Shown: piece by piece, positions 1-13,200 of the stretch
How positions within the stretch are numbered: position 1 is the first letter of the stretch
Layout of the letters: each line of letters starts with the position of its first letter
Program-made: the position numbers and the translations under genes
Notes under the pieces: generated by a model
What the model was told of the DNA's origin: nothing
The model's database searches: none
What the model saw: only the letters and a program-made list of their open reading frames with translations
Source of the DNA: Oncomelania hupensis
Lineage: Eukaryota; Mollusca; Gastropoda; Littorinimorpha; Pomatiopsidae
Direction of reading: 5' to 3'
DNA length: 64,000 nt
Assembly (NCBI GenBank): GCA_036898135.1
Contig: CM072513.1
Coordinates: 78,495,463-78,559,462, forward strand

Positions 1-757
1 AGTCTGATGTTGGGGCGTAGGCCTGGATGATGGTGATGTTGAAAGGGGCTGCTCTCAGGCGGATGGTAATGAGTCTGCTGGAGACTGGGCGGCAACCCAT
101 GACAGTGGCTAGAATGTTCTTGTGGACCAAGAATCCAACGCCGTGTTCGTGCCTGTCATCCCTACCGCTGAAATAGAGCTTGTGGCCTTTGTCGGTCGTT
201 GTTTCACCTAGGCCTTTCCAGCGCAGTTCGCTGATACCTAGAACATTCCATCGATAGTGGTCCAACTCGTGGGCCAGTTCTTCTAATTTTCCTTCCGCAG
301 TTAGGGTCCTGACATTCCAGGTTCCTATGACGATGTTGTTTCTCGTGCGGATCTTGCTAAATTGTCCATCAGTAGCATACTTAACACCTCCGTCCTGGTG
401 GCCAACGGAAGGCGCGGTCCTTGTGCCGTGTGACGACCCGGGCGACGACCGATCCGGTATGGAATTAGTGGGTTGTGTCATCATGTAGTGTGTCTTGGGC
501 AAAAAAGACCTGGCGGTGCCCAATCCTCTCCAGGCTGTTGGCCACAGCCGAAATCCACGAATACAGTGTGGCTCGCCTTGGCCCTGAGCACATGGTCGTT
601 GAACCTGTAGTAACGTGAGGTTCCTCCGCCCTGGCCGGTGACTTCTGTGTAGAAGACTTTCGCCCAGTGATGCCGTGCTAACATCACCCCTGTTAGTCGC
701 CTCTTACGACACGCCGGGAAACGTTGGGTCTATTCTATTTAATGCCCGAACCCACAG
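1..757 (-). mobile_element. RTE-clade LINE, copy A: 5' end, continues beyond window
   Basis: Reverse complement matches the first ~750 bases of the full-length RTE at 42006-45346, including the 5' terminus (CTGTGGGTTCGGGC, here ending at 757), the leader hairpin region, the short ORF1 (minus 687-481) and the start of the apurinic-type endonuclease. Only the 5' portion is in the window; the rest lies left of base 1. Its 5' end is 16 bp from the start codon of the Mutator-like gene at 774. Similarity to the full copy stops abruptly at 757, as expected for an insertion boundary. The far target-site duplication is outside the window. Confidence 0.9.
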
Positions 758-773
758 AGCATAAAATTCCGAA

Positions 774-3045
774 ATGCCTCCTGCAAAATCGACGCCTACA
801 CGGCAGTTCAAAGGAAAGAGTGGACGAAAAAGATGTTCTCAATTGATGCAAGCCAGGGAGAAAAAGCGTAGTAAGCTGAATGAGCCGGAAAATGAAGAGG
901 TTTGTGTTATGACACCTATGTCAACATCGCTCCTAGCAGAAAAGGAAAGTAGCCCTGACAGTGACACACAAACTACTAGTGCACACATTTCTTCATCAGC
1001 ATCTAAGCTTCGACGATTTTCTAAAGACAGTGAGCCTGGTTGTACTGACAACAGTGACCATAGACCGCAGAGAAATTGGTTATTTGCCGAGTGTGGTCAG
1101 CTCGACAAGCTTTTGGCTGATGTACAATGCCCAAACTTTGAATGTACTGGCACCCTTAGCATCACGTCTAGTCCTTCAATGGGTATGGCTGTTGAACTGA
1201 AACTAACATGTAGTATGTGCAAGTACTACAAGACAGAGTGTTCTTCTCCTAAGATCAACAACAAAAACCATATAAGTAATGTACCCTTTGAAGTAAACAG
1301 ACAGTGTGTATTGTATACACATGAGATAGGGTCTGGTTATAGAGCCATCCAAAAGCTTGGCACAACATTTGGACTTCCAATAATGAGTCATGTCACTTTC
1401 AATAGACTGGATGAGCACATTAGCCAGACAATTGTTAATGTATCTCAAGATTGTCTCCACAAAACTGTTGAAAAGGTAAAGGAGGCTTACAATCTCCAGT
1501 CTGCTAATGCTGACCAACAACGTCCATTGTATGGGGATGAAGTACAGACTGAATGGGGGACAGATGATGGCATAATCTCTATTGATGTGTCCTTTGATGG
1601 CACATGGCACAAAAGAGGATTCACAAGCCATTATGGTGTGGGCATAATCATCGATGTTCTTACAGGATATGTGATTGATTATGAGGTGATGTCAACATAC
1701 TGCCACACATGTAGTGTCAACGGACATAAACTTGCCAGAATGAGTGACCAAGAACAAATAGAATGGTATGAAGACCATCAGCACCAGTGCCAGAAAAACC
1801 ACCATGGGTCAGCCAAGTCAATGGAAGCAGATGCGGCAGTAAAGATGTGGAAACGGTAAGTGTAACTTTTTCTATATTGGATAAATTTCTTGAATGTAGC
1901 TGCATACAGAAAAAATAATCTTGCTTGCAGGTGGTATTTAAAATATGCATGTAATACAATAATAATTATAGTTTTATTTTGTATGAAATATAACATGATG
2001 CCGCCAGTTTATCAAATTCAAATAATGTTTACAGGTCTGTTGGGCGGTACAACCTGAGGTATCGGACAATGCTAAGCGACGGAGATTCCTCTGCATTTGC
2101 TGCTGTTCAAAAGGCTACACCATATGGACCGCAAAGACCGATCATCAAGCTGGAGTGCATCAATCATGTACAGAAGAGAATGGGTACTGCACTTCGCAAG
2201 AAGGCCAAAGAAGCAAAGCTCGGGGGAAGAGGTCAGGGCAAGCTAACGCAAGGAAAGTGCCAGAAACTGCAAGATTACTACAGGTAATTATTAGTATTTT
2301 ATTGTATATTTAAATTACTTTTCTCTCTCCAGGTAATAATTTTTTATATAAATTTTTTGTTTCACTTATACTATATGTGGATTATACTCTTTTTTTTTAC
2401 AGAGGGGCCTTATTGAACAACCTGGGCAACGTAAAGGACATGCAGACAGCAATCTGGGCAACACTGTACCACTGTGCCTCAACTGATGCAAAACCACATC
2501 ACACACATTGTCCAGCTGGAACAGAGTCATGGTGTTTTTTCAGGAAAGCGCAAGCACAGGGGAAGCGCCCTCCGCTGCACGCCAACCACAATGCCACTGC
2601 CATAAATGAACAAGTCTTCAAAGAATTGATACCCATTTACAGAAGGATGGCCAGCCCTGAGTTAATGGGCAAGATCATGCATGGAAAGACACAAAACTCC
2701 AACGAGTCACTGAACAATGTGATCTGGACTCTTTGCCCCAAAGAAGTGTTCTGTGGCAAACAGCGAGTGACAGCGGCGGTGGCTGAAGCTGTGGACAGGT
2801 TCAACAGGGGAGGGTTCCAGTTTGCTGAGGTTCTGAAGAGGTTGGATCTGAGTCTGAATGCTGCAACAGCCACATCTCTGACAAAGAGAGATAGACTAAG
2901 AATAAAGAAGGCTGAGAAGTCGGCGGAAGCAGCTTCAAGACTGCGGCGTCGCGAACGCTATGTTGAGCGCAGGCAGGAACTTGCACATCAGGAAGACATT
3001 GAGGGTGCCACTTATGCTCCAGGGCTTCTGGCTGATGCTGTTTAA
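774..3045 (+). CDS. Mutator-like (Mutsu-type) transposase, three exons, uninterrupted
   Basis: Predicted join 774..1855, 2035..2283, 2403..3045, giving 657 aa. Both introns are phase 2 with GT-AG ends (gtaagt and gtaatt donors), and the frame stays open across them. An in-frame TAA at 762-764 fixes 774 as the first ATG. The protein has a basic N-terminus, a zinc-ribbon-like C-x4-C / C-x2-C pair near residues 119-148, then a DDE-type core: DVSFDGTW near 270-277, LSDGDSSAF near 372-380 and NSNESLNNVIW near 542-552, consistent with the D, D and E of MULE transposases. A C/H-rich insertion (CHTC, HQHQC) follows the first D. The C-terminus is basic and coiled-coil-like. This matches invertebrate proteins with a Mutator-like transposase domain. 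No frameshift or stop is seen, so it is either a recently active element or a retained host gene. I could not find terminal inverted repeats. Confidence 0.85.
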
Positions 3046-3440
3046 TGCAGAAATGTTGATTTAAGTTGTAGTAGTCACCATTACTTGTTTGAGATTGAAA
3101 GACAGTGCGAAAAACATTTTTGACGACTTCGCAGGGTTTCAGTTGCCGTTTTCTCAGATTTGACGTTTTCGGGCACGTGATCACGGCTAAAATGTTCCAT
3201 CTCAAGAACCATGTATGCTAGAGACTTGCTTATTGTTTTATTTTGTTTAGAAAACATATCTCTAGATAGTTACAGAGAGTATTTCATGAAAACTGCAATA
3301 GCTGGTTTTTTTCATGCTGAGAAGCTTAGGTACCCCCCTACATTTTCTACTGTACACAAAAATAGGCCTAGAAGTAAACCCACGAGAGTGTTACCCTACA
3401 TTTTGCTCTGTAATAACTTGCCAATTATGTTTATTAGTAA

Positions 3441-3446
3441 AATAAA
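3441..3446 (+). terminator. Polyadenylation signal (AATAAA) of the Mutator-like gene
   Basis: AATAAA lies 395 bases after the transposase stop codon at 3045. The stretch 3046-3820 has no other coding signal; it is AT-rich and ends in a C-run near 3725. Confidence 0.45.
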
Positions 3447-3825
3447 ACTTACTGGAAGTCTTCATTTTGCATAGTTTTTCTTCAAAACTCATTATGCTAA
3501 TCCTCAATTTTATTATACATTTAATCAAAACCCATGATAATTACTAACAACGAGGTGTCATTAACTTAAAAAAAATTGTTTCCCTTTATTTTTGTCACAA
3601 AATTACCATAAAAACAGCCATCTGCATTGATATGATGGCAAATTAATTTTCATGTTTAGTCTGGCCTTTAAAACACAAAAAATAATAAACTGTAAAGGTT
3701 TATTTTGTCACAAATGTCCAAGCACCCCCCCAGCACGTTTTGGCAAAGCCTCAGATACACAGCCAAGGAATCTGGCCTCTACAAAACATAGCCACGCTTC
3801 TTGATTGTTAGGATGACCAACGAAA

Positions 3826-4121
3826 ATTCGAAAATATCAAGAGACTGAGAGATGGAAGTTTCCTAGTGGACTGTCCCACTGAAAGAACTTCACAACTACA
3901 AGCTAGAGATGGCTCCAAGCTGGATCTAGGTAGCTGGGTGTTCGATATAAATGTGAGTTGCCACCACCTCAACTCATTCAAAGAGTTGTACGGTCATCTC
4001 AGTTTGATGGACTGACAGAGGCAGAAATAAAAGATGTCTTGGCAAAACAGGGTGTTACCCAGGCACATAGGGTCATGAGAAAAGACAGAAACCAAATTCC
4101 CACAAATACTGTTTTTTGCAA
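3826..4121 (+). mobile_element. LINE ORF1 (gag-like) fragment, RNase H-class LINE
   Basis: Plus-strand translation in two frames, with one frameshift near 3960, gives LRDGSFLVDCPTERTSQL and then LTEAEIKDVLAKQGVTQAHR. These are typical of the nucleic-acid-binding ORF1 proteins of jockey/I-group LINEs. The fragment stops where the minus-strand RTE copy B begins. The RT portion of what may be the same element resumes at 5838, so the RTE copy probably lies inside this LINE. It is non-functional. Confidence 0.7.
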
Positions 4122-5808
4122 GGCCTTATGATCTGGTGACGTGGCCATACCATCAAAGTTTCAGTTTCTTCACCACTGTGAGCAGGTCATCGTGTTGTCC
4201 AATGGCTTGTGTGATGGTCTGTCGGACTTCGTCGTTGGTGATGTGTTGGGTATAGGAAATGCCCAGAAGTCTTCTGTAGCACCTCATCTCCATGCTTTGT
4301 ATTCTTCGTTGTAGATCTGCTGTGAGGGTCCATGCTTCGCAAGCATATAGGAAGATGGAGATGACAAGAAAGCGCAGCAGTCTTACTTTGGAATGTAGAC
4401 TGATGGTCCTGTCTTTCCAAATGGGCTTCAACCTTGTCAGGGCAGCAGTTGTTTGTGCAATCCTGGAGAGGACTTCCTGTCAGGACCTATTGTCTGATAC
4501 AATGGCTCCTAAATATTTGAAGCTATGCACTGTGTTGAGGAATTGGCCTTGGATGTCCGTGTTGATGCCATTGGTGTTGTTGGTCATCATCTTAGTCTTC
4601 TCTGCACTTATTTCCATTCCATAAGCTCTGAAGGTGGTGTCAAGCCTCTGTACCAGCTGTTCAAGTTCTTGTTCCTCTCCAGCCAATCCATTGATGTCAT
4701 CCGCAAAATGAAGATTGGAGATTGCTCTACCCCCTATGCTGACTGTGCCTTCGTGATCTGCAAGAGCATCTGACATGATGCGCTCTAGGAAGATGTTGAA
4801 GAGTGTTGGAGAGAGTAGGCATCCTTGACGCACACCGATTGTTGTTCTGAACCAGTTCCCGATGACGCTGTTGTAGAGGACTGCACTGGTAGCCTTGTCA
4901 TACAGGCTTTTGATGACTTCAATAATTTTAGGGCTGATGTTGTACACTTTCATTGTTGCCCGTAGAGCTGCATGCCAGACTCGGTCAAACGCCTTCTTGA
5001 AGTCTATGAACACATGATATAGATGTTGTTGGTGCTGTAGGTATTTCTCACAGATTATTCTGAGGTTGAAAATCTGTTCAGTGGTACTTCGCCCTGCCCT
5101 GAATCCTGCTTGTTCTTCAGCTATGATTTGTTCAGCTTGGGGTTTCAACCCGTAGAGTATTATTTTCAGGAGAACCTTGCTGGGATGGCTGATGAGGCTG
5201 ATGGTGCGGTAATTTTCATACTCCCGAAGATTGTCTTTTTTTGGGAAGAGTGATGACAAGCGACTGGGTCCATGGTGTAGGCCACTCCCCACTCTGCCAG
5301 ATCTTGTTACAGATAATGGTGAGGGCATCAATCATCGCTTCTCCTCCTGCTTGTAGCAATTCCGCGGGTATGTTGTCCACTCCCGCTGACTTCCCTTTCT
5401 TCAGCCATTGCACTGCTGCCTCAACTTCTTCCCGGAGAATTGGGAGGATTTCTTCTTTTTCTCTGTTCTCGGGACATGCTAGAACTGATGGATCTCCATT
5501 TGGTGTATGGTTGTAAAGGTCAGAGCAGTACTCTGTCCATCTGTCCAAGACTTCTTGTTCTTCTGTAAGGCATATGCCAGACTTGCTTTGGACCGTGGAG
5601 ACTTTGGGCTGTTTAACACTTGTCAGCCGCTTCACAGTCTGGTAGGCCTTCTTGCTGTTGTTCTTGTTCAGACTGTTTTCTATTTCCTGGCATTGATCTT
5701 CTATCCAGTTCTCCTTTGCTGTGCGCATGCCTTTTCGGATGTCATTGTTGATTTTTTGGTAGACATAAGCTCCCTGTGAGGTGTTCTTTATCTTTTTTAT
5801 TGTAAAAA
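4122..5808 (-). mobile_element. RTE-clade LINE, copy B: internal/3' part with RT domain, decayed
   Basis: Reverse complement matches bases ~43440-45130 of the full RTE at 42006-45346. Two overlapping minus frames (5728-5216 and 5331-4480) cover the linker and the reverse transcriptase, including FIDFKKAFD, the FADD catalytic box (as FADDINGL) and GVRQGCLLSP. A frameshift near 5220-5330 and another near 4480 break the frame. The last ~200 bases of the family 3' end, including the GGATA tail, are missing. The low-coordinate end abuts an ORF1 fragment and the high end abuts the RT of another LINE, indicating nested insertion and rearrangement. Confidence 0.9.
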
Positions 5809-5837
5809 AAAAAAGGGGGAGAGAGAGATAAGGAAAA

Positions 5838-6580
5838 AAAAGATTTTATCCTGAAATTCAATAATTCTGCTTCCGGCCCTGATGATATTCATTATCAGTT
5901 AATTTGGCACCTGCCTAAAGATTCTCTCAAAATTCTCTTGGCTGTGTTTAAATTATCATATCTGGTCTTCTGGTTCCTTTCCCCCTTCTTGGCGGGAAGC
6001 AGTTATTGTTCCAATCCCTAAACCTGGTAAATATCACTCTGATCCAAACAACTACAGGCCAATTGCTTTACAAGCTGTTTGTGCAAAACTGGAAAGAATG
6101 ATCTATGAGCGTTTGATGTGGCAGTTTGAATCCATCGATGCTCTTGATATCTCTCAAAGTGGTTTCTGCAAAAACAGGAGCACTTCAGATCGTCTCGTTT
6201 GTTTTGAGTTGTTTATCAGAGACGCGTTGGTTAATGGTGAACACGTTGTTTCTGTGGTGTTTGATCTAAACAAGGCGTATGATATGACTTGGGAGTTCGG
6301 GATTCTAAAAGCTCTAAAATTACTTGGCTTCTGTGGGAACTTACCCATTTTTATAGAACATTTTTTAACCGATAGAAAGTTTAAGATCTGACTTGGCTTC
6401 ACTTTTTCAGATCCCTTTGAGCAGGAGATGGGTGTCCCTCAGGGTAGCATTCTTTCTCCTCTTTTGCTTAACATTAAGATCAACAACATAGTTAAAAACG
6501 TCATATCTGGCATTGGCAAGTGCTTGTTATTGATGATGTTTCCATCTCGGCTAAGGATAAAATCTTTTTAATAGTGCCTC
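5838..6580 (+). mobile_element. RNase H-class LINE, RT-domain fragment, decayed
   Basis: Plus-strand translation with several frame breaks gives GPDDIHYQLIWHLP, then QSGFCKNRSTSDRLV, VVFDLNKAYDMTWEFGILKAL (RT motif A region) and VPQGSILSPLL. It is the same family as the longer copy at 8560-11105, to which it aligns closely. It ends near 6580 before the palm FADD-equivalent and RNase H regions. 6580-7200 shows nothing recognisable other than CLASRP intron sequence. Confidence 0.8.
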
Positions 6581-7200
6581 ATGTTAAATGTACATCAAAT
6601 TACAAGCTATTTAGATTTTTTTAAAGGTTTTCTGCAGTTATACTTTGTCTCCGTGTAACATATGACACTTTAACATTTCTGCACATCAGATGTCATTATT
6701 TTTTATCTTACTTCTCAAACTATCTTTTCGCCTACTTTTTCACACACTGTGATCCTCGCCCAACATATAGACACTGAGACACATAAAACCTAGCTGTTTA
6801 GTGTTTAGTTAACTTGTATTTTTGGGTCCAATGTCCCATTTTGACTAGCAACTTTTGAGAAGGCCTCAAATAGCTAGCTCTTAAAAGTATGTGCATCACT
6901 TTTGAGTAAAGCTTTTATGAGTCGTTGATGTGCTTTTTGTATTCACGAGCTGGATCCTATGACGTTTAATTCACTGTCTTTACTACAAAAATTGTGCATT
7001 GTTGTGCAATTATTATTCAGTTAGTTTCAATATTTCATTTATGGCCTATTCAAAGATTCAGGGGATATTAGACATAAAAAGTTATTATTCCTCAAGCCTA
7101 CAATTTTGAATATAAAATGTCATTTTCTCCAAATAATGACAATATTGTTGGGTAAAACTGAATGTAAGTATATGAAATGGTTGCATATTTTTGTTTGCAG

Positions 7201-10200
7201 GATGCCTTGGCAGGGTGACCACAGCAACATGATTGACAGGTTTGATGTTCGTGCACATCTGGACATCATTCCCGAGGCACTAGGTCGCTCTTCAGCTTCA
7301 GGGTAAGTAAACCTTGTTTGTTCTTCAGTATTCTTCCCTTGCATTTTAATTTTGCCTGTTTATCTCCAACCTCCATGAGGGTTTGTGCATTATTTTATTT
7401 TCACTTATGTGGTTTGTTGCAGGCAAAGTAGGGATGAAGATGATGAAGAAAGCCTGTGTAATTATGAGCGCTACAGAACACTGGTGGAAAACGATGCTTC
7501 TGGATGTGAGTGTTATCTCTTTTTTTGAATTTTAAAAAAAGTGTAATCCAAAATTTTCAACTGTAAGTCAAATTTCTCAACTTCCCCACCTTATATAAAT
7601 GAGGGTAATTAATCATCTTGTGTTCTTCTTGTAGTGAACTGGACAAAATCCAGTAGTCTGCCAGAGTGTTCGCTATTCTTCCAAAATATGAAACTGAAAT
7701 GTTCTGCATATGATAAAGGGTCCATGTGTTCAGTGATACTTAATGAAAGTACCATCAGCTATGAAAGAGGGAAGATATTAGTGAACCCCCCTCCTTAACC
7801 CCCCCCCCCCCCCCCCCTTCCCTCCCCCCACCCTTCCCCCGAAAAATCCTCTTGGGGATGCCGGGGGTTTCAGTATAAATAGTATCCCCACTTTCTGGAA
7901 ATTGAGTGCTTTAAATTCCCACTGTCGCTGTTTTTCTCATTTGTTCTTTCTCATTTCTACTCTGTTCTATCAATTTACTATACTATCTTCTTTGCTAGAC
8001 CAGTCACCTACCTTTTTTCTTGAAAACTCTTTTGGGACAAAACTCCTCATTTGTGTGTGAGGTCTGTTGGATCAGCTTGGGAATATTGGACGCTTTCTGC
8101 CAAATGGTCACTGGGGCTTCCTATGATGTTATTATTTGGCAATTTAGGCATTTTATATGTATGTGTTTTGTTGATATTTTATAATGATGTTTGTATTCTA
8201 TTTTGTTTTTTGTAAACGGGGGTTCAAAAAATTAGAGTATAGCCTCAGCGTCCCCTGCATGGGATGTCTTTATTGTGAAATGATCTGCTGGTGGAGTGCC
8301 TTCAGTGTTACCACTAGGGTTGTTTTGGCAGATCTTTTATGCGGATCAGGGGTGAGTCCTCTTTCAGCGAAGTTGTGGTCTTGATTTTGTGGTCCTGATT
8401 CGGCTCTTTGCAGTCCGCTGGACCCTGTAAGCAATGAATAACTAACTAACCAACCCCGCCAAAAAGGGTACTTATGAACTGCAGATTTTAGGCCACCCAC
8501 GGAAATTTCCAGATGAGTGTTTTCACTTTTCAGCACCACTGGATAAAGTTTTAGTTTAACGAAAGTTAAATGGATGGTTTAAAAATTCCCTCAAAATTCT
8601 CTTGGCTGTGTTTAATTATATCTGGTCTTCTGGTTCCTTTCCCTAATCTTGGCGGGAAGCAGTTGATGTTCCAATCCCTATACCTGGTAAGGATCACTCT
8701 GATCCAAACAACTACAGGCCCATTGCTCTTACAAGCTGTTTGTGCAAAACTATGGATAGAATGATATATGAGCTGTGCAAAACTATGGATAGAATGATCT
8801 ATGAGTATTTGATGTGGCAGTTAGAATCCATCAACGCTCATAATATCTCTCAATGTGGTTTCCGCAGAAACAGAGCACTTCAAATCATCTCGTTCGTTTC
8901 GAGTCGTTCATCAGAGACGCGTTGGTTAACGGTGAACACATTGTTTCTGTGTTGTTTGATCTAGAGAAGGCAAATGACATGACTTGGAAGTTCTGGATTC
9001 TAAAAGCTCTAGAACTTTTGGGCTTCAGTGGGGACTTACCCATTTTTATAGAAAATTTTTTAACAGAGACAAAGTTTCAGATCCCTATGAGCAGGAGATG
9101 AGTGTCCCTCAGGGTAGCATTCTATCTCCTCTTTTGTTTAACATTAAGATCAACAACATAGTTAAAACGTCAAATCTAGCAGAGATAAATCCTTGTTTGT
9201 TGATGATTTCTCCATCTTGGCTAAGAGTAAAACCTTGGCATTGGTGGAGTGTCAACTTCAGCTTTGCATAGATAAAATTCAATGGTGTGTAGAAGAAAAC
9301 GACGTCAAATTTTCGCTTTGTAAAACTGAATGCATTCATTTTCATCTCAAACAGAACCAGGTTTTGAACCTTTCTCTCCATGTTTATGGCCAGCCCATCA
9401 AAGTTTTTGTGACATCAAATTTACATTTCTGCCACATATTTAATACCCAAGGGAAAGCTGCCAGAAAGGTCTTAATGTTTTTAAAGTTATCAGCCACACA
9501 GACGGGGGAGCAGACAAGCAAACTCTGCTCCTCCTCTATCGTTCTCTGGTTTGTTCTAAATTGGATTATGGTAGCATTGTATATGGTTCCGCTAGGAAAG
9601 CCTACAGTATTTGAAAGCCTTGGATCCAATCCCTCATCAAGGTCTTTGGATCTGCCTGGGGGAGTTTTGCACTTCCCTGAAGGAAAGTGTCTACGCTGTG
9701 GCTGGTGAACATCCCTTGGAGATCCATAGGCTTAAGCTCGCAATGATCTATTTTCTCACACTTAAAGCAAACCTTGAAAATTCTGCTTATGATTGTGTTT
9801 TAAACCCGTTGTTTACATTTAAATACTCCAACAAACTGACAGACGTTCCTCCTTTTGTTATCAGAATATGTCCTCACTTTGACACTGCAGGCATAGATAT
9901 TGACTCTGTTAACGATGACCAATTGCTAACTGTGCTCCCACCTTGGAACCTCACCAACCCCATTATTAACTTCAATCTCACATCCCTCAAAAATACTGAA
10001 GCTGTTTATAAGCAACTTTATCTAGAACAATGTTCATTGTATAAAGAATATGATAAACTTTTTACGGATGGGTCGAAGAAAGGAGACACAGTTGCTGCTG
10101 CGCCGGTCTCTGGGAGACACCTCAACCAGCCTTTGCAACAGCGTACACCTGATTTTTGTTCTGTTTATACAGCTGAGCTCAAAGGAATTGATTTAGCTCT

Positions 10201-13200
10201 AAAACAGGTTTATTAGCCCAAAAGATCCTCATTTCTAATATCTGATTCACTGTCAGTACTTTAGGCTCTTTCCATGAGAAAGCTATCGCACCCTTTTCTG
10301 GCAGAGATCCATGACCTCCACACACAACCTGTTTCTGAGGATCAAAAGATAGTTTTTATGTGGGTATCTAGTCACATGGGCATCTGCGGCAATATTGCAG
10401 TGGACAAAGCAGCTAAAGAAGCTCTGGATTTAGATTCCCCGTCAGAGATAATCCAATTTGTTACATACTCTGACCTGCGTTGTATGACTGGCTCTTATTG
10501 TAAATGTCTGTGGTAGATAGATTGGTTTAATCAAATCAATAACAAATTATTTCAAATTCTTCCAGTTTTGTCTGTTACTTTGCCTAACTTTGCGTCCATT
10601 CGCAAAGAAAAAACTGTTTTGGTTCACCTTTGTATTGGGCATACTTATGTCACCCATAGTTTCATTTTAAAAGGAAAAGAACCACCGTTGGGTTTTGCAT
10701 GTGATAAGTCCTTTTTCCATCCGCCATTGTATGTCTAAATGTGCTGATCTGGTGGAGGAAAAAGAAAGATATTTTGGTTCTATACCTTTTAATGAGATTT
10801 TAAAAGTTTGCAATAGTAAACTGGAGTACGCTTGTTAAACGATCATCTGTGGTGCCCCTACAACCTCCGTGTTATGAGATAGGATAGGATAGTATAGGAA
10901 TAGTAAACACCTGTTTCAATTTTTACATGATGTTGATTTGTTTTACCGCATATAGGTCATGTCGTCTTGTTTATATTCTTGGTTAAATTTTAGTAGTAAG
11001 GCTGGTTTTATTGACATCTTTTCTCATATTTAAATGTTAGTAGTTTAGTCTGATTTTGCTTAGTTTTGTGTAGTCCTGATTCGGCTCTTGGCAGTCCGCT
11101 GGACCCTATAAACATTTAATATCTATATCTATTGAAGAGAGGCAATGTGAGTTTTCCAACAATGATTTGTTTTATTTTATTAATTTATTTCTTTTTATTA
11201 GTTTATGTATAATATTTATTTATTTTGGCCTCCATCTTTGTTGTATTTTTTCAGTGACAGAGGAGCAGTGCCTGAATGAAATTTTCATTGATGAACATTT
11301 TGGCCCTCCAGAGAAAAAGCCAGAGGAAGAGAAGAAAAAGTAAGTTTTAAAAAGTCATAGAAATTGAACCTTTTTGCTTATTAGTTTGCATTTGTGCTTT
11401 AACAGGTTAAAACTATACAAAACCACTAAACGAGTGATCCACAGTTGCATGCATTTGCATTATCAAATCAACTGGACATGGTTTTTATTTTTGTTTTTAA
11501 AACAGGAATGCAGAAAAGAAAGCAGCCATTGGCTACACATATGAAGACAGTACCCCAGCTGTGGACAAGGATGATGATGAAGACAACGACAGTGATGAAG
11601 AAAGCAGTGATACTGATGTGGAAACGGCTGACTTGGGTAAACAATTAGAATTCATACCTTCTTCTTCTATTATTTTTCATCGCCTAATATTCCTCCTCCA
11701 ACTTCATCATTGTCATAATTATTATTATATATTTTTAACAAAAATTGTCTTCTTCATCATCTTTTTTTGTCTTTGTCTTCTTCTTCTTCAAGGTGTTGTG
11801 TTTTTGTTGGTGTTAATTATTGTTGTTGTTCATCAGTTTCTGCCATCTGTATTGATCTCAGACCAATAACGGGCAATGTTAAATACTCCATTGATCTTTT
11901 GATGTAGATTTTTCTGGAAGAAAGAACTTGAAAATTGTCCTTGGTAACTTGCTACAATAATGTTTGCTCTCAGAACTATTATGCTCATTAGAAACTACAT
12001 ATTGAGAATGCTTTAAGTGGCATAGATGTTGTAGCCCAGTCATCCACACTAATTACCAAAGGCACACATACACTCACTGAAGTATTGTTATCATTTTAGA
12101 TGTAACGCTGGATGTGGATTTACTGACACCGGACCAAGAGGTGGAATTGAATGCGTTTGCCAATCAGTACGGCATGAAGGGCAAGGACTTTGTCAAGTAT
12201 GTTCTCCGTCGTCATCTTTTGTTTTCCTCTTACGCTTCTCCTGTTTTTGCTCATAATCCTAGCCTATTCTAGGTTGGAATTTTCAGTCATTTATTTGATG
12301 GTATTCACTACACTTCTACAAACGCCTATGTTTTTGCAGTACCCTTGAGTTTTTTGTGTGTGTTAAATTAGAACGTAGTAGTTATTGATGACATTGCTTG
12401 GGGGGTTAGAATTGACCGAAAATAGAATGGATAAGACCCCGGGAATGAGCAGTAGATGCGATGCTTGCCACTCAGTGTTGGAAAAAGAAGTTGGTGTTAT
12501 AGCTAAAGTAGCAGGTTCTGTGTGCTGAAAGGGGGAAACAAAGGCAGCAAACTAATTTGAAAAGAAGTGCCTGGTGGAGGTGTTTAGCAAAGCATTGTCT
12601 GATTTTCTTCATCTGTATCCTTATACCTTTGCTGCAGTAGGGGAGAACGGTGGGATTGGGGTTTAACGATAAAATGTTGAATGATGAAATAGTTGTTGAC
12701 CTCTTTCCTGTGCAGATTGCTAAGAAAGGACAAGGATGAAATAGAAGCGCTGAAGTACGCCAAGCAGATGGAGGAGGAGAAAGCTCAGTTCTCTGTAAGT
12801 CACTGGCTGTTGGTTTTTATTGTGACAAAACTTGCTTTGGGTAAGGAACAAATTGTATAAAGCACTTTTTTGGAAGAACGGGGATAGACTCTTCCTTCCC
12901 TTTAGCAGTGTTCTTGGCATTTCAAAAATGGCACATGTGTAGGATGAATTGAACTGTTCTTAGAGTTTATGTGAGGCCTGTATCTACTGTAACAGATGAT
13001 GGTGGAAATAAAAGGAGAGGCAACGTTACAACTCCAAACAATGGTGTAGTGGGCTGGACTCCTCCATTTATTATGTCTTCCTCAATAAAACATTGGACGG
13101 TGACTGATTGATTCATTTATTGATTGATTGAAAATGATTGATCATGATAATGATTTTGATGATTGAAATGCATTCAGGGTCGGAAGTCAAGAAGGGAGAG

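Noticed and set aside
4480..5728. Two reverse-transcriptase frames as separate genes
   Set aside because: They are pieces of one decayed RTE copy, as alignment to 42006-45346 shows.
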